Assembly (NCBI RefSeq): GCF_002095575.1
Contig: NZ_MLJJ01000017.1
Span: forward strand, 1-64,000
Origin: Pantoea septica
Lineage (GTDB): Bacteria; Pseudomonadota; Gammaproteobacteria; Enterobacterales; Enterobacteriaceae
Direction of reading: 5' to 3'
Length of the DNA stretch: 64,000 nucleotides
In this document: piece after piece, positions 10,518 to 21,156 of the stretch
Position numbering within the stretch: position 1 is the first letter of the stretch
Layout of the letters: the number at the start of each line of letters is the position of its first letter
Made by a program: the position numbers and the translations under genes
The notes under the pieces: model-generated
The model's input: only the letters and a program-made list of their open reading frames with translations
Databases searched by the model: none
What the model was told of the DNA's origin: nothing

Positions 10518-11738
10518 TTACTTCTTCTTCTGCTCGTTCAGGGCGCGAATGCGCGAGGAGAGCGAGAACAGACGGATAAATCCGCCTGCGTGACGGTGAT
10601 CGTAAACCTCGTCCTCGCCGAAGGTGGCGAACTCTTCCGAGTAGAGGCTGTTGGAGGAGCGCTTCTGAATCGCCGTCGCCTGGCCTTTATAAAGCTGCAG
10701 CACCACTTCGCCGTTTACCTCTTCGGCCAGCGACTCGGCGGCGGCCTGGATTGACTTACGCAGCGGCGCGAACCAGCGGCCGTCGTAAACCACGTAAGAC
10801 ATCTCATGGCCCAGCTGCTCGCGCCATTTGAAGCTGTCGCGATCCAGCACCAGCTGCTCGACCGCGCGCAGCGCGTTCACCATAATGGTGCCGCCAGGGG
10901 TTTCGTAGCAGCCGCGCGATTTAATGCCCACCAGACGGTTTTCCACGATGTCGATACGACCTACGCCGTGCTTCGCGCCGATGGCGTTAAGCGCTTCCAG
11001 ACACTGGAACGGGCTCAGCCTTTCGCCGTTGACGGCGACAACGCGGCCTTTTTCTACGGTAACGGTAACGTTTTCCGGCTGATCGGGCGCTTCCAGCGGA
11101 TCCACGGTCCACACCCAGCAATCTTTGTTCGGCGCGTTAGCCGGACTTTCCAGCACGCCGCCTTCGGTCGAGATGTGCCAGGCGTTCTCGTCACGGCTGT
11201 AGATTTTTTCCAGCGACGCGGTGGTCGGGATGTTGCGCTCTTTCAGGTAGTCCAGCAGCGCTTCGCGCGAACGCAGGTTCCATTCGCGCCACGGCGCCAC
11301 CACTTTCAGCTGCGGCGCCAGCGCGGTGTAGGTCGTTTCGAAACGTACCTGATCGTTGCCTTTGCCGGTCGCGCCGTGGCACAGCGCATCCGCGCCGACT
11401 TTCAGCGCCAGTTCGACCTGCGCCTTGGCGATAATCGGACGCGCCATCGAGGTACCCAGCAGATAGGTGCCTTCATAAAGCGCGCCGGTCTGCAGCACCG
11501 GATAAACGTAGTCGCTGATAAACTCTTCACGCAAATCGACTACGTGGCACTCAGAAGCGCCGGACTGCAGCGCCTTCTTCTCCACGCCTTCCAGATCGCT
11601 ACGCTCCTGGCCGATATCCGCCACAAATGCCACGACTTCGCAGCCGCCGTAGTTCTCTTTCAGCCACGGAATGATGGCCGAGGTATCCAGGCCGCCGGAA
11701 TAGGCCAGTACGATTTTTTTGATATTTTGCGTGCTCAT
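10518..11738 (-). CDS. argG: argininosuccinate synthase (short form)
   Basis: Joins citrulline and aspartate with ATP to make argininosuccinate. The 406-residue product starts with the PP-loop [16 protein letters not shown] near residue 12 and contains [13 protein letters not shown]. It is the roughly 400-residue type found widely in bacteria, not the longer 447-residue form of E. coli, where argG lies away from the argCBH cluster. Here it sits between argB and argH, 23 bp after argB, and so should be controlled with them by ArgR. Confidence 0.95.
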   Translation of the reverse strand: MSTQNIKKIVLAYSGGLDTSAIIPWLKENYGGCEVVAFVADIGQERSDLEGVEKKALQSGASECHVVDLREEFISDYVYPVLQTGALYEGTYLLGTSMARPIIAKAQVELALKVGADALCHGATGKGNDQVRFETTYTALAPQLKVVAPWREWNLRSREALLDYLKERNIPTTASLEKIYSRDENAWHISTEGGVLESPANAPNKDCWVWTVDPLEAPDQPENVTVTVEKGRVVAVNGERLSPFQCLEALNAIGAKHGVGRIDIVENRLVGIKSRGCYETPGGTIMVNALRAVEQLVLDRDSFKWREQLGHEMSYVVYDGRWFAPLRKSIQAAAESLAEEVNGEVVLQLYKGQATAIQKRSSNSLYSEEFATFGEDEVYDHRHAGGFIRLFSLSSRIRALNEQKKK

Positions 11739-11761
11739 GTCGTCATCCTAAATCTAAGTCG

Positions 11762-12538
11762 TTAAGCGAGGATCCGGGTGCCGATCGACACGCCGTTAAA
11801 CAGGTCGGGCAGTTGCTCCGCGTGGCGCCAGCTGGCGATATCCACCGGGCGGCCCAGCGTGCGCGCCGCGTCGAGCGCCGCGTGCACTTTTACAATCATG
11901 CCATCGGTAATGATGCCTTGCGCGATCAGCTGCTCGGCTTTGGCGGCCGTCATCTCTTCGATGCGCTGGCCTTTGCCGTCGAGGATGCCGCTCACGTCGG
12001 AGAGCAACACCAGATCGGCGCCCAGCGTAGCCGCCAGCGCGGTCGCCGCCTGATCGGCGTTGACGTTCATCAGCGCGCCGCCGTCGGTGATGCCGATAGA
12101 GCTGACGATCGGCATATAGCCCGCGGCCAGCAGCGTGTTAACCAGCGCCGGATCGCCCGGCTCGGCGTGGCCAACGTGTCCCAGCTCTTCATCGAACTGC
12201 GCCACCTTCACCAGATCGGCGTCGCCCAGGCTCAGCCCGACCGCCTTGATACCGTGCTTTTTCGCCCAGGCGAGCAGGGTTTTGTTGGCGGTGCCCGCCA
12301 ACGCGCCGGTAATAATGTCGATCTGATCGGCAGGCGTCACGCGCAGGCCGTTCTTCTTTTTCACCGGCAGCGACAGCTTTTTCATCAGCTCGTCGACCAC
12401 GCACCCGCCGCCGTGAACGATCAGCAGCGGACGCTGATGGGCGCTGCGATAGGCCAGCAGCGCGTCGAACAGGCGCGCCAGCGCCTCTTCGCTGTCGAGC
12501 AGCACGCCGCCCAGTTTGATAATTAATGGCGTTGTCAT
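11762..12538 (-). CDS. argB: acetylglutamate kinase
   Basis: Phosphorylates N-acetylglutamate in the second step of arginine synthesis. The 258 residues match E. coli ArgB. Visible are the N-terminal [21 protein letters not shown] for substrate binding, and the nucleotide-site [10 protein letters not shown]. Two ATG codons lie 6 bp apart. I chose 12538 (MTTPLIIK) because the AAGGA would be too close to the upstream one. The gene begins 15 bp after the argC stop. The short form without an N-terminal helix suggests it is not the arginine-inhibited type. Confidence 0.95.
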   Translation of the reverse strand: MTTPLIIKLGGVLLDSEEALARLFDALLAYRSAHQRPLLIVHGGGCVVDELMKKLSLPVKKKNGLRVTPADQIDIITGALAGTANKTLLAWAKKHGIKAVGLSLGDADLVKVAQFDEELGHVGHAEPGDPALVNTLLAAGYMPIVSSIGITDGGALMNVNADQAATALAATLGADLVLLSDVSGILDGKGQRIEEMTAAKAEQLIAQGIITDGMIVKVHAALDAARTLGRPVDIASWRHAEQLPDLFNGVSIGTRILA

Positions 12539-12553
12539 GTGCATCCTTGTCCG

Positions 12554-13558
12554 TTAAATCAGCGACTGCGTTTCAGGGAAACCGAAGCGAATATTCATAC
12601 ACTGCACCGCCTGCGACGCGGCGCCTTTCAGCAGGTTGTCTTCCGCCGCGACGACGATCAGATGCTCGCCCTGCACCGCGAAGCCGATGTCGCAGAACGG
12701 CTGGCCGATAACCGCCTTCAGCGCCGGTACGCCCTGCTCGTAGATCCGCACCAGCGGCTTGTCGTGGTAAGCGTTATGGAACGCCGTCGCCACGTCGTCG
12801 TGCGTAACGCCCGGCTTCAGGCGGCAGGTGATGGTCGCCAGAATACCGCGCGGGAAGTTGCCGAGGTGCGGCGTGAAAATCACCGGCACGCCGAGGTGTG
12901 CGACAATCTCCGGATGGTGGCGATGATTGAAGAGCCCATACGCCGACAGGCTCACTTCGCAGAAGCTGGTGGCGACGCTCGCTTTCCGTCCCGCGCCGCT
13001 CACGCCGCTGGTGGCGTTGATCACCGGCCACTGGTCGGCGTTAAGCAGATCGCCTGCGACCAGCGGCTTCAGCGCCAGCTGCGCCGCGGTAGGATAGCAA
13101 CCTGGCACCGCCACCAGCTGCGCCTCTTTGATCTGCGCATGGTTCCACTCCGCCAGCCCGTAGACCGCTTTATCGATCCAGTCGCCGTGCTGATGGGTAA
13201 AGCCGTAATAGCGCTGATAAAATTCGCCGTCGTTAACGCGGAACGCGCCGGAGAGATCAAACACCACGCAGCCGGCTTTCAGGAATTCCGGCGCCAGATC
13301 GTGACTGACTTCGTGCGCCGTCGCCAGAAACACCACGTCCACCTTATCCGCCCACTCGGCCGCGCTGCTTAGCGGCTGCAGCGGCAGGTCCACCACGCCT
13401 TTCAGCTGCGGATGCAGATCCGACAGAGGCTTTCCGGCATCCGGGCTTTGCGCTGAAACCGCCAAAGCGGTTATGTTCATATGTGGATGGCGATGAATGA
13501 AGGTGGCGAGCTCTACGCCAGCGTAACCACTGGCACCAACGATCAGCGTATTCAACAT
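12554..13558 (-). CDS. argC: N-acetyl-gamma-glutamyl-phosphate reductase
   Basis: NADPH-dependent reduction of acetylglutamyl phosphate, third step of the pathway. The product is 334 residues, equal to E. coli. The Rossmann motif VGASGYAG is at residues 7-14 and the catalytic cysteine lies in [10 protein letters not shown] near residue 154. The ATG at 13558 (MLNTLIVG) matches E. coli. It is the first gene of the leftward arg operon and is divergent from argE across two ARG boxes. Confidence 0.96.
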   Translation of the reverse strand: MLNTLIVGASGYAGVELATFIHRHPHMNITALAVSAQSPDAGKPLSDLHPQLKGVVDLPLQPLSSAAEWADKVDVVFLATAHEVSHDLAPEFLKAGCVVFDLSGAFRVNDGEFYQRYYGFTHQHGDWIDKAVYGLAEWNHAQIKEAQLVAVPGCYPTAAQLALKPLVAGDLLNADQWPVINATSGVSGAGRKASVATSFCEVSLSAYGLFNHRHHPEIVAHLGVPVIFTPHLGNFPRGILATITCRLKPGVTHDDVATAFHNAYHDKPLVRIYEQGVPALKAVIGQPFCDIGFAVQGEHLIVVAAEDNLLKGAASQAVQCMNIRFGFPETQSLI

Positions 13559-13662
13559 CAGGCTGTAACCCTTTTTACAGTCACACGTTCCGGGTCGCGG
13601 CTTTGCCCCGTGGCCCACGATGCCGTTTGCGAAGGATTTCTGCTTCCCAGCCAAGCGGCGTT

Positions 13663-13701
13663 AATGTATTTTTATTCACTATTAATGCATGAATATTGAT
13701 A
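13663..13701. promoter_or_regulatory. two ARG boxes (ArgR operator) of the divergent arg promoters
   Basis: Two 18-bp imperfect palindromes, 13663-13680 (AATGTATTTTTATTCACT) and 13684-13701 (AATGCATGAATATTGATA), are separated by 3 bp. They match the ArgR consensus (TGAAT-w4-ATTCA) and the fixed 3-bp spacing of hexamer sites. They control both argCBGH and argE. Confidence 0.88.
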
Positions 13702-13726
13702 CATCCTAACTCAAGGACCGTCAACA

Positions 13727-14875
13727 GTGAAGACAAAATTACCGCCTTTTATCGAACTCTACCGCCAGCTGATTGCGACTCCGACCATCAGCGCGACCGA
13801 TGCGGCGCTCGATCAGAGCAATGAAACTTTAATCAATTTGCTGGCAGGCTGGTTTCGCGATCTGGGCTTCAGCGTCGAAGTGCAGCCGGTGCCCGGTACG
13901 CGCCATAAATTCAATATGCTGGCGCGCAGCGGCAGCGGCGCTGGCGGCCTGCTGTTGGCGGGTCACACCGATACGGTGCCGTTCGACGACGGGCGCTGGA
14001 CGCGCGATCCCTTTACCCTGACGGAGCATGACAACAAGCTCTACGGCCTGGGCACTGCCGACATGAAAGGTTTTTTCGCCTTTATTCTCGACGCGCTGCG
14101 CGACGTCGATGTCAGCACGCTGAGCAAGCCGCTCTATATTCTCGCCACCGCCGATGAAGAAACCACCATGGCGGGCGCTAAGTACTTCTCTGAAACGGCG
14201 AGCATCCGTCCGGACTGCGCCATTATCGGCGAGCCGACCTCGCTGAAGCCGGTGCGCGCGCACAAAGGCCATCTCTCCCATGTGATTCGCGTGCAGGGCC
14301 AGTCTGGCCACTCCAGCGATCCGGCTCGCGGCGTCAACGCTATCGAACTGATGCACGACGCGATCGGTCATCTGATGCAGCTGCGCAACACCCTGAAAGA
14401 GCGCTATCACCACGACGGCTTCGCCATTCCCTATCCGACTATGAACTTCGGCCATATTCACGGCGGCGACGCGGCGAACCGTATCTGCGCCTGCTGCGAG
14501 CTGCATATGGATATTCGCCCGCTGCCGGGCCTGTCGCTAAACGACCTGGAAGGGCTGCTGAACGACTCGCTGGCGCCGGTCAGCGCGCGCTGGCCGGGCC
14601 GACTTACGGTCGGCGAGCTGCATCCGCCGATCCCGGGCTACGAATGTCCGGCTAACCACGAACTGGTCGCCGTGGTGGAAAAACTGCTCGGCACGCCGAC
14701 CGAGGTGGTGAACTACTGCACCGAAGCGCCGTTTATTCAGGAGCTGTGCCCGACGCTGGTGCTGGGGCCAGGTTCGATCAACCAGGCGCATCAGCCGGAT
14801 GAATTTATCGATACCGCATTTATTAAGCCGACTCGCGCCCTGATCGCGCAGGTTGTGCAGCACTTTTGTCGCTGA
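13727..14875 (+). CDS. argE: acetylornithine deacetylase
   Basis: Zinc hydrolase (M20 family) that releases ornithine from N-acetylornithine. The 382 residues match E. coli ArgE. Metal-site motifs [13 protein letters not shown] (near residue 78), GTADMKGF and ADEETTMAG are all present. The start is a GTG at 13727 preceded by AAGGA; it gives MKTKLPPF, which aligns with the E. coli N terminus. It is divergent from argC under the shared ARG boxes, the linear (non-recycling) arginine pathway typical of the Enterobacterales. Confidence 0.95.
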   Translation: MKTKLPPFIELYRQLIATPTISATDAALDQSNETLINLLAGWFRDLGFSVEVQPVPGTRHKFNMLARSGSGAGGLLLAGHTDTVPFDDGRWTRDPFTLTEHDNKLYGLGTADMKGFFAFILDALRDVDVSTLSKPLYILATADEETTMAGAKYFSETASIRPDCAIIGEPTSLKPVRAHKGHLSHVIRVQGQSGHSSDPARGVNAIELMHDAIGHLMQLRNTLKERYHHDGFAIPYPTMNFGHIHGGDAANRICACCELHMDIRPLPGLSLNDLEGLLNDSLAPVSARWPGRLTVGELHPPIPGYECPANHELVAVVEKLLGTPTEVVNYCTEAPFIQELCPTLVLGPGSINQAHQPDEFIDTAFIKPTRALIAQVVQHFCR

Positions 14876-15160
14876 TAAGCAATAAACAGGGCAATTCACT
14901 GTTAAGAAAGTAAATTTCCTGATCTCTGCGCGGGATTTGTTGATAAGAATAAATTATCCCGCTCCTCTCCAGTTAAAATCTTTGAATTTCCAGCAGTTAG
15001 GCGCATGTTACCGGGCGCTTATGCACATTGACGCCGCAGGGTTTACGTGGCTAGATAAAAGACGATGTTATACCCGGTGGGTGATTACTCATGCAGTTTC
15101 GGCCTTGCCGCCAACTGTGGGTGTAGAAGTTTACAAAGACGATAAGGGTGTCAGGGTCAC
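14876..15160 (+). promoter_or_regulatory. argE-ppc intergenic region, presumed ppc promoter
   Basis: About 285 bp, AT-richer than its surroundings at 14880-15000, upstream of ppc. I see no confident -35/-10 pair. A TTG-started 75-codon frame (14937-15164) ends in an ATGA overlap with the ppc start, but it shows no recognisable protein features and I do not count it as a gene. Confidence 0.4.
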
Positions 15161-17812
15161 ATGAACGAACAATATTCCGCAATGCGAAGTAATGTCAGTA
15201 TGCTCGGCAAACTGCTCGGGGATACGATCAAGGATGCACTAGGAGAGAACATCCTCGACCGGGTGGAGACCATCCGCAAACTCTCAAAGTCATCCCGCGC
15301 AGGAAATGACACTCATCGCAAGGAACTGCTTAATACGCTGCAAAACCTGTCGAACGACGAGCTGCTGCCGGTGGCGCGCGCTTTTAGCCAGTTTCTTAAC
15401 CTGACCAACGTCGCCGAACAGTATCAAACCATTTCACGCAGCGGCGACGGCGCAAATCATCCCGAACTGCTGAAAACCACCTTCGATCGTCTTAAACAGC
15501 AGCCCGACGTTAGCGAAAGCGCGATCCGTGAAGCCATCGAATCGCTGTCGCTGGAGCTGGTGCTAACGGCGCACCCGACCGAGATCACCCGCCGCACGCT
15601 AATCCATAAGCTGGTCGAGGTGAATAGCTGCCTGAAACAGCTCGATCACAGCGATATCTCCGACTACGAGCGCAACCAGATTATGCGTCGCCTGCGTCAG
15701 CTGGTGGCGCAGGCGTGGCACACCGACGAGATCCGCAAATATCGCCCGACGCCGATCGACGAGGCGAAATGGGGTTTCGCCGTGGTGGAGAATAGCCTGT
15801 GGGAAGGCGTGCCCGCCTTTCTGCGCGAGTTGAACGAACAGGTTGAAGAGGCGTTCGGCGTGAAGCTGCCGGTGGACTTCGTGCCGGTGAAATTTACCTC
15901 CTGGATGGGCGGCGACCGCGACGGCAACCCGAACGTGACCGCTACGGTGACGCGCCACGCCATGCAGCTCAGCCGCTGGAAAGCCGCCGACCTCTTCCTG
16001 CGCGATATCGGCGTGCTGATCTCCGAGCTCTCAATGTCCGAATGCAGCGAAGAGGTGCGCGAGCTGTGCGGCGATCCGGAAGCCATTGAGCCTTACCGCG
16101 TCATCCTGAAGCGTATGCGCAGCCAGCTGCTAAATACGCAGGCTTACCTTGAGCGCCGCCTGAAGGGCGAGCGTCTGCCGCGTCCCGCCGATCTGCTGGT
16201 CTCCAACGATCAGCTCTGGACGCCGCTTTACGCTATCTATCAGTCGCTGCAGCAGTGTGACATGGGCATTATCGCCAACGGTCAGCTGCTGGATACGCTG
16301 CGCCGCGTGAAGTGCTTCGGCGTGCCGCTGGTGCGCATCGATCTGCGTCAGGAGAGCACGCGCCATACCGAAGCGATCGCCGAAGTGACCCGCTATCTCG
16401 GCCTCGGCGACTATGAAAGCTGGTCGGAAGCGGATAAGCAGGCCTTCCTGGTGCGCGAGCTTAACTCCAAGCGTCCGCTGCTGCCGCGCCACTGGGAGCC
16501 GAGCGACGAAACGCGCGAAGTGCTGGAAACCTGCCGCGTCGCCGCTGAAGCGCCGCAGGGCTCCATCGCCGCCTACGTTATTTCAATGGCGAAGACGCCG
16601 TCCGACGTGCTGGCGGTGCATCTGCTGCTGAAAGAGGCGGGCATCACCTTCGCGATGCCGGTGGCGCCGCTGTTTGAAACCCTTGACGACCTCAACAACG
16701 CTAACGACGTAATGAGCCAGCTGCTGAATATCGACTGGTATCGCGGCTTTATTCAGGGCAAGCAGATGGTGATGATCGGCTACTCCGACTCGGCGAAAGA
16801 CGCCGGCGTGATGGCCGCCAGCTGGGCGCAGTATCAGGCGCAGGACGCGCTGATCAAAACCTGCGAGAAAGCCGGCATTGCCCTGACGCTGTTCCACGGA
16901 CGCGGCGGCAGCATCGGTCGCGGCGGCGCGCCCGCGCACGCGGCGCTGCTCTCTCAGCCGCCCGGCAGCCTTAAGGGCGGCCTGCGGGTGACCGAACAGG
17001 GCGAGATGATCCGTTTTAAATATGGCCTGCCGGAAGTCACCATCGCCAGCCTGTCGCTCTACACCGGCGCGATTCTGGAAGCGAACCTGCTGCCGCCGCC
17101 GGAACCGAAAAAAGAGTGGCACAGCATTATGGATCAGCTTTCACAGCACTCCTGCGCCATGTATCGCGGCTACGTGCGTGAAAATCCGGACTTCGTGCCC
17201 TACTTCCGCTCCGCCACGCCGGAACAGGAGCTGGGCAAGCTGCCGCTCGGCTCGCGTCCGGCGAAACGTCGCCCGACCGGTGGCGTCGAGTCGCTGCGCG
17301 CCATTCCCTGGATTTTCGCCTGGACGCAGAACCGTCTGATGCTGCCCGCCTGGCTCGGCGCGGGCGCGGCGCTGCAAAAGGCCATGGACGAGGGTCATCA
17401 GGATCAGCTCGAAGCGATGTGCCGCGACTGGCCGTTCTTCTCGACGCGGCTCGGCATGCTGGAGATGGTCTTCGCCAAAGCCGACCTGTGGCTGGCGGAA
17501 TATTACGATCAGCGTCTGGTAGACACCACGCTGTGGCCGCTGGGCAAACAGCTGCGCGACCAGCTTGACGCCGACATCAAAGCGGTGCTGACCATCGCCA
17601 ACGACGCGCATCTGATGGCGGATCAGCCGTGGATAGCCGAGTCGATCGCGCTGCGTAACGTCTACACCGATCCGCTCAACGTGCTGCAGGCGGAGCTGCT
17701 GCAGCGTTCGCGCGCGCAGGAAGCGCGCGGCGAAGAGGCCGATCCGCGCGTGGAGCAGGCGCTGATGGTGACCATCGCGGGCGTCGCGGCAGGCATGCGT
17801 AATACCGGTTAA
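15161..17812 (+). CDS. ppc: phosphoenolpyruvate carboxylase
   Basis: Carboxylates PEP to oxaloacetate to refill the TCA cycle. The product is 883 residues, exactly as in E. coli. Catalytic signatures include [12 protein letters not shown] (about residues 134-145), [12 protein letters not shown], and [14 protein letters not shown] near 580; the C terminus MRNTG is intact. The ATG at 15161 gives [13 protein letters not shown] as in E. coli. The gene follows argE in the same direction, an E. coli-like neighbourhood, but the gene on the other side (yiaF) lies elsewhere in E. coli. Confidence 0.97.
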   Translation: MNEQYSAMRSNVSMLGKLLGDTIKDALGENILDRVETIRKLSKSSRAGNDTHRKELLNTLQNLSNDELLPVARAFSQFLNLTNVAEQYQTISRSGDGANHPELLKTTFDRLKQQPDVSESAIREAIESLSLELVLTAHPTEITRRTLIHKLVEVNSCLKQLDHSDISDYERNQIMRRLRQLVAQAWHTDEIRKYRPTPIDEAKWGFAVVENSLWEGVPAFLRELNEQVEEAFGVKLPVDFVPVKFTSWMGGDRDGNPNVTATVTRHAMQLSRWKAADLFLRDIGVLISELSMSECSEEVRELCGDPEAIEPYRVILKRMRSQLLNTQAYLERRLKGERLPRPADLLVSNDQLWTPLYAIYQSLQQCDMGIIANGQLLDTLRRVKCFGVPLVRIDLRQESTRHTEAIAEVTRYLGLGDYESWSEADKQAFLVRELNSKRPLLPRHWEPSDETREVLETCRVAAEAPQGSIAAYVISMAKTPSDVLAVHLLLKEAGITFAMPVAPLFETLDDLNNANDVMSQLLNIDWYRGFIQGKQMVMIGYSDSAKDAGVMAASWAQYQAQDALIKTCEKAGIALTLFHGRGGSIGRGGAPAHAALLSQPPGSLKGGLRVTEQGEMIRFKYGLPEVTIASLSLYTGAILEANLLPPPEPKKEWHSIMDQLSQHSCAMYRGYVRENPDFVPYFRSATPEQELGKLPLGSRPAKRRPTGGVESLRAIPWIFAWTQNRLMLPAWLGAGAALQKAMDEGHQDQLEAMCRDWPFFSTRLGMLEMVFAKADLWLAEYYDQRLVDTTLWPLGKQLRDQLDADIKAVLTIANDAHLMADQPWIAESIALRNVYTDPLNVLQAELLQRSRAQEARGEEADPRVEQALMVTIAGVAAGMRNTG

Positions 17813-17825
17813 TCCTTCCGTCCCT

Positions 17826-17847
17826 TCCGGGCAGGTGACTGCCCGGA
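17826..17847 (+). terminator. ppc terminator-like hairpin
   Basis: TCCGGGCAG / CTGCCCGGA forms a 9-bp stem with a GTGA loop 13 bp after the ppc stop. The following TACCTCTCT is a poor T tract, so termination may be partial. Confidence 0.55.
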
Positions 17848-17964
17848 TACCTCTCTGCCGCTGCGCGTTTCGCGCTTGCCGGCGTTGTGCCTGAGCGCTA
17901 CTTTGCTCTATTCTTTAGGACCATTCCCCGGTTATCTACATTCTCATTTACAGGAGTTGCCCTT

Positions 17965-18681
17965 ATGGCATCAGGAATTTCTCGCATCTGGATGCGTACC
18001 GGCATGTTGCTCGGCGCCGCGTTGCTGGTGCTTAACCTCACCGCGTGCGGCGACAAAGAGGGCGATCAGCGCAAGGCCTTTATCGATTTTCTGCAAAACA
18101 CCGTCATGCGCAGCGGCGAACATCTGCCGAGCCTGAGCGAAAGCCAGAAGCAGAATTTTGGTAAATATGCGGGCGACTACGCCATTCTTTACGGCTTTTC
18201 CCAGCAGGTGAATAAGGCGATCGATCAGGGCATGCGTCCGGTGGTCGATGAGCTGTCGACGATCCGCGTGCCGCAGGACTATCTGACGCGCCGCGACGCG
18301 CTGCGCCAGGCGAACGGCGCGCTGGTGATTGTCACGCAGCAGCTGGAGAGCGCCAAAATGCAGGCGGACAGCAGCAAAGCCGCGCTTAAGCAGGAAGAGG
18401 ATTTGAAAAAGGTCTACGACGCCGCTTACGACAAAGTCGTCACGCAGCCGGCCACTCAGCTGGTGCCGCTGCTGCCGAAGCTACAGGCGCTGAGCCAGGG
18501 CGCGGCGCAGGCGGGCGATTTCCTGCAGCAGCAGGGAGCGCGCGTGAGCTTCAACAATAACGCCGTTCAGTTCCCGACCCCCGATCAGGTCACGCAATAT
18601 AACGCGCTGATGAGCACTATCTCCGCCAACGCGCAGGCGTTGACCCAGGCGCAGACCGCCGTTCAAAACGGCTTGCAGTAA
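17965..18681 (+). CDS. yiaF: YiaF-family lipoprotein (DUF3053)
   Basis: A 238-residue predicted lipoprotein that matches E. coli YiaF, most clearly in DKEGDQRKAFIDFLQNTV and the VPQDYLTRR region. The signal peptide has a lipobox LTAC with the lipidated cysteine at residue 28. The rest is mainly helical, with Gln/Ala-rich stretches. The ATG at 17965 has CAGGAG in front and gives a normal signal peptide; the longer open frame upstream adds nothing. The exact role is unknown. In E. coli yiaF sits next to ghrB, which here is 39 kb away. Confidence 0.9.
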   Translation: MASGISRIWMRTGMLLGAALLVLNLTACGDKEGDQRKAFIDFLQNTVMRSGEHLPSLSESQKQNFGKYAGDYAILYGFSQQVNKAIDQGMRPVVDELSTIRVPQDYLTRRDALRQANGALVIVTQQLESAKMQADSSKAALKQEEDLKKVYDAAYDKVVTQPATQLVPLLPKLQALSQGAAQAGDFLQQQGARVSFNNNAVQFPTPDQVTQYNALMSTISANAQALTQAQTAVQNGLQ

Positions 18682-18689
18682 TCTCTCTT

Positions 18690-18716
18690 CCGAGACAAGC
18701 CCCGCGCTTGTCTCGG
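18690..18716 (+). terminator. yiaF terminator
   Basis: CCGAGACAAGC / GCTTGTCTCGG, an 11-bp stem with a CCCGC loop, is followed by CCTTTCT. It sits just after the yiaF stop. Confidence 0.8.
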
Positions 18717-19127
18717 CCTTTCTGTCGTTCCTTCCTTTCAGATTATCGCCAGCCGGAGAAACGCGCCGTCAGGAGTGTGATCTGGCGCATTTTCGCCCAA
18801 AAATAGTTTGTGATCTTAGTCACATATATGAAACAAACAGAACAAATAGAAATGCGACATCTGTCACATTTACCCCTGTTTTGTGGCGGAAAAATAACCT
18901 TTGTTGTTTTTTTACACCGTTATTATGTGATCTGTCTCACTAAAACATCCCCTGCCCCCACCTTATTTCAGTGATCTGTATCACACTTAAGCCGCCCGCT
19001 ACGCAGCGTCATATTCGCGTGCTAGAGTCCGCCTGCATACAGTAATAGCAACGGCTCGACGCCGTGCTGGCTCAACAAAAACAAACGCGCTCTCTTATTG
19101 CAGCGCGTCTCGATAAGGGGTGGCTTT
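18717..19127 (+). promoter_or_regulatory. mannitol operon control region with four CRP-like sites
   Basis: Four copies of the CRP pattern TGTGA-n6-TCACA lie in the AT-rich region before mtlA: 18809-18824 (a perfect match), 18853-18868 (TGCGA/TCACA), 18926-18941 (TGTGA/TCACT) and 18970-18985 (AGTGA/TCACA). E. coli mtl is known for an unusually large set of CRP sites, so this layout is conserved. The promoter core probably lies at 19000-19050, where TAGAGT (19023-19028) is a possible -10. The ribosome site AAGGGG is at 19115-19120. Confidence 0.8.
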
Positions 19128-21062
19128 ATGTCCTCATCAGTCAAGGTCAAGGTTCAAAGCTTTGGTCGCTTTCTGAGTAATATGGTGATGCCTAACATCG
19201 GTGCGTTTATCGCCTGGGGTATCATCACCGCACTGTTCATCCCGACCGGATGGATTCCTAACGAGACGCTGGCGAAGCTGGTCGGCCCGATGATCACCTA
19301 CCTGCTGCCGCTGCTGATCGGTTTCACCGGCGGACGTCTGGTTGGCGGCGATCGCGGCGGCGTGGTCGGCGCGATCACGACCATGGGCGTCATCGTCGGC
19401 GCCGATATGCCGATGTTCCTTGGCTCGATGATTGCCGGTCCGCTGGGCGGCTGGGCGATCAAATCTTTCGACCGCGCCGTTGACGGTAAAATCAAAAGCG
19501 GCTTCGAAATGCTGGTCAACAACTTCTCCGCCGGCATTATCGGCATGTTGCTGGCGCTGCTGGCGTTTCTGGCTATCGGTCCGCTGGTGGAAGGTCTGTC
19601 GCATATCCTCGCCGCAGGCGTCAACCTGATGGTGCAGAACAACCTGCTGCCGCTGACCTCGATTTTTGTTGAGCCGGCGAAAATCCTGTTCCTCAACAAC
19701 GCTATTAACCACGGCATCTTCTCGCCGCTGGGCATCCAGCAGGCAAGCGAAGCAGGCAAGTCGATCTTCTTCCTGATCGAGGCGAACCCGGGCCCGGGCA
19801 TGGGCGTGCTGGTGGCCTATATGATTTTTGGCCGCGGCAGCGCTAAGCAGTCTGCGGGCGGCGCAGCGATCATCCACTTCCTGGGCGGCATTCACGAAAT
19901 CTACTTCCCGTACGTGCTGATGGCGCCCCGTCTGCTGCTCGCGGTAATTCTGGGCGGCATGACCGGCGTCTTCACCCTGACGCTGCTCAATGGCGGACTG
20001 GTTTCTCCGGCCTCTCCGGGCTCTATCCTGGCGGTGCTGGCGATGACGCCGAAAGGGGCCTACTTCGCCAATATCGCGGCGATTATCGCGGCCTTTGCGG
20101 TCTCCTTCGTGGTCTCCTCTATCTTGCTGAAAACCAGCAAAGTTAAAGAGGAAGACGATATCGAAGCGGCAACCAAACGCATGCATGACATGAAAGCGCA
20201 GTCGAAAGGCCAGGCCGTGGCGGGCGCGCCGGTTGTCGCCGACGCCAGCAGCGTTGACGTAAGCCACGTGCGTAAAATCATCGTCGCCTGCGACGCCGGC
20301 ATGGGTTCCAGCGCGATGGGCGCAGGCGTGCTGCGTAAGAAAGTGCAGGATGCGGGACTCACAAACGTGTCCGTCACCAACAGCGCGATTAACTCGCTGC
20401 CGGGCGACGTCGATCTGGTGATTACCCACCGCGATCTCACCGAGCGCGCGATGCGCCAGGCGCCGCAGGCGCAGCATATCTCGCTGAACAACTTCCTCGA
20501 CAGCGCGCTCTACGCCAACCTGACCGATCGTCTGGTGGCGGCGAACCGCAGCGAAGCGCACCGCGAAGTAGTACAGACCGCGCTGGCGGACAGCTACGAC
20601 ACCAGCAACCCGCATCTGTTTAAGCTGGGCGCGGACAACGTCTTCCTCGGCCTGAGCGCCAGCAACAAAGAGCAGGCGATCCGCTTTGCCGGCGAGCAGC
20701 TGGTGAAAGGCGGCTACGTTCAGCCGGAATATGTTGAAGCGATGCTGGCGCGTGAAAAACTCACCCCGACCTATCTCGGCGAGTCGATCGCAGTGCCGCA
20801 CGGCACGGTTGAAGCGAAAGATCGCGTATTGAAAACCGGCGTGGTGTTCTGTCAGTATCCGCAGGGCGTGCTGTTCGGCGACGATGCGGACGACGTGGCT
20901 CGCCTGGTGATCGGCATCGCGGCGCGCAACAACGAGCATATTCAGGTGATCACCAGCCTGACCAACGCGCTGGACGACGAAAGCGTGATTGAGAAGCTGG
21001 CGCACACCACCAGCGTGCAGGAAGTGCTGGATCTGCTGTCGGGCAGCCCGGCGACCGCCTAA
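19128..21062 (+). CDS. mtlA: mannitol-specific PTS enzyme IICBA
   Basis: Imports and phosphorylates mannitol. One 644-residue chain holds the membrane IIC domain (about residues 1-340, with GGIHEIYFPYVLM), the IIB domain with phosphorylated cysteine in IIVACDAGMGSSAMG (near 390), and the IIA domain with phosphorylated histidine in ESIAVPHGTVEAKD (near 560). The ATG at 19128 (MSSSVKVKVQ) matches the E. coli start; ten codons of open frame upstream cover the ribosome site. It is first in mtlA-mtlD-mtlR and controlled by CRP and MtlR. Confidence 0.97.
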   Translation: MSSSVKVKVQSFGRFLSNMVMPNIGAFIAWGIITALFIPTGWIPNETLAKLVGPMITYLLPLLIGFTGGRLVGGDRGGVVGAITTMGVIVGADMPMFLGSMIAGPLGGWAIKSFDRAVDGKIKSGFEMLVNNFSAGIIGMLLALLAFLAIGPLVEGLSHILAAGVNLMVQNNLLPLTSIFVEPAKILFLNNAINHGIFSPLGIQQASEAGKSIFFLIEANPGPGMGVLVAYMIFGRGSAKQSAGGAAIIHFLGGIHEIYFPYVLMAPRLLLAVILGGMTGVFTLTLLNGGLVSPASPGSILAVLAMTPKGAYFANIAAIIAAFAVSFVVSSILLKTSKVKEEDDIEAATKRMHDMKAQSKGQAVAGAPVVADASSVDVSHVRKIIVACDAGMGSSAMGAGVLRKKVQDAGLTNVSVTNSAINSLPGDVDLVITHRDLTERAMRQAPQAQHISLNNFLDSALYANLTDRLVAANRSEAHREVVQTALADSYDTSNPHLFKLGADNVFLGLSASNKEQAIRFAGEQLVKGGYVQPEYVEAMLAREKLTPTYLGESIAVPHGTVEAKDRVLKTGVVFCQYPQGVLFGDDADDVARLVIGIAARNNEHIQVITSLTNALDDESVIEKLAHTTSVQEVLDLLSGSPATA

Positions 21063-21110
21063 ACGTCCTGCGTGAATTTCCCTGGGGCGGGTAAGCCCGT
21101 CCCGATTTCC

Positions 21111-21130
21111 GGGGCGGGCGTGCCCGCCCC
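21111..21130 (+). other. intercistronic stem-loop between mtlA and mtlD
   Basis: GGGGCGGGC / GCCCGCCCC is a perfect 9-bp GC stem with a GT centre, so the real loop opens a few more bases. There is no T run. It may slow 3' decay of mtlA mRNA and set the ratio of transporter to dehydrogenase. Confidence 0.65.
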
Positions 21131-21156
21131 ATCGTCATTTGATATGGGTCAATATT

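Noticed and set aside
14937-15164. 75-codon frame ending in an ATGA overlap with ppc
   Set aside because: It begins with TTG, has no clear ribosome site, no recognisable domain and low-complexity codon choice unlike its neighbours. The overlap with ppc is probably chance.
19137-21005. 622-codon open frame antisense to mtlA
   Set aside because: It is rich in Arg, His, Gln and Ala, as expected for the reverse of a GC-rich gene with strong codon bias, and mtlA fully explains this stretch.
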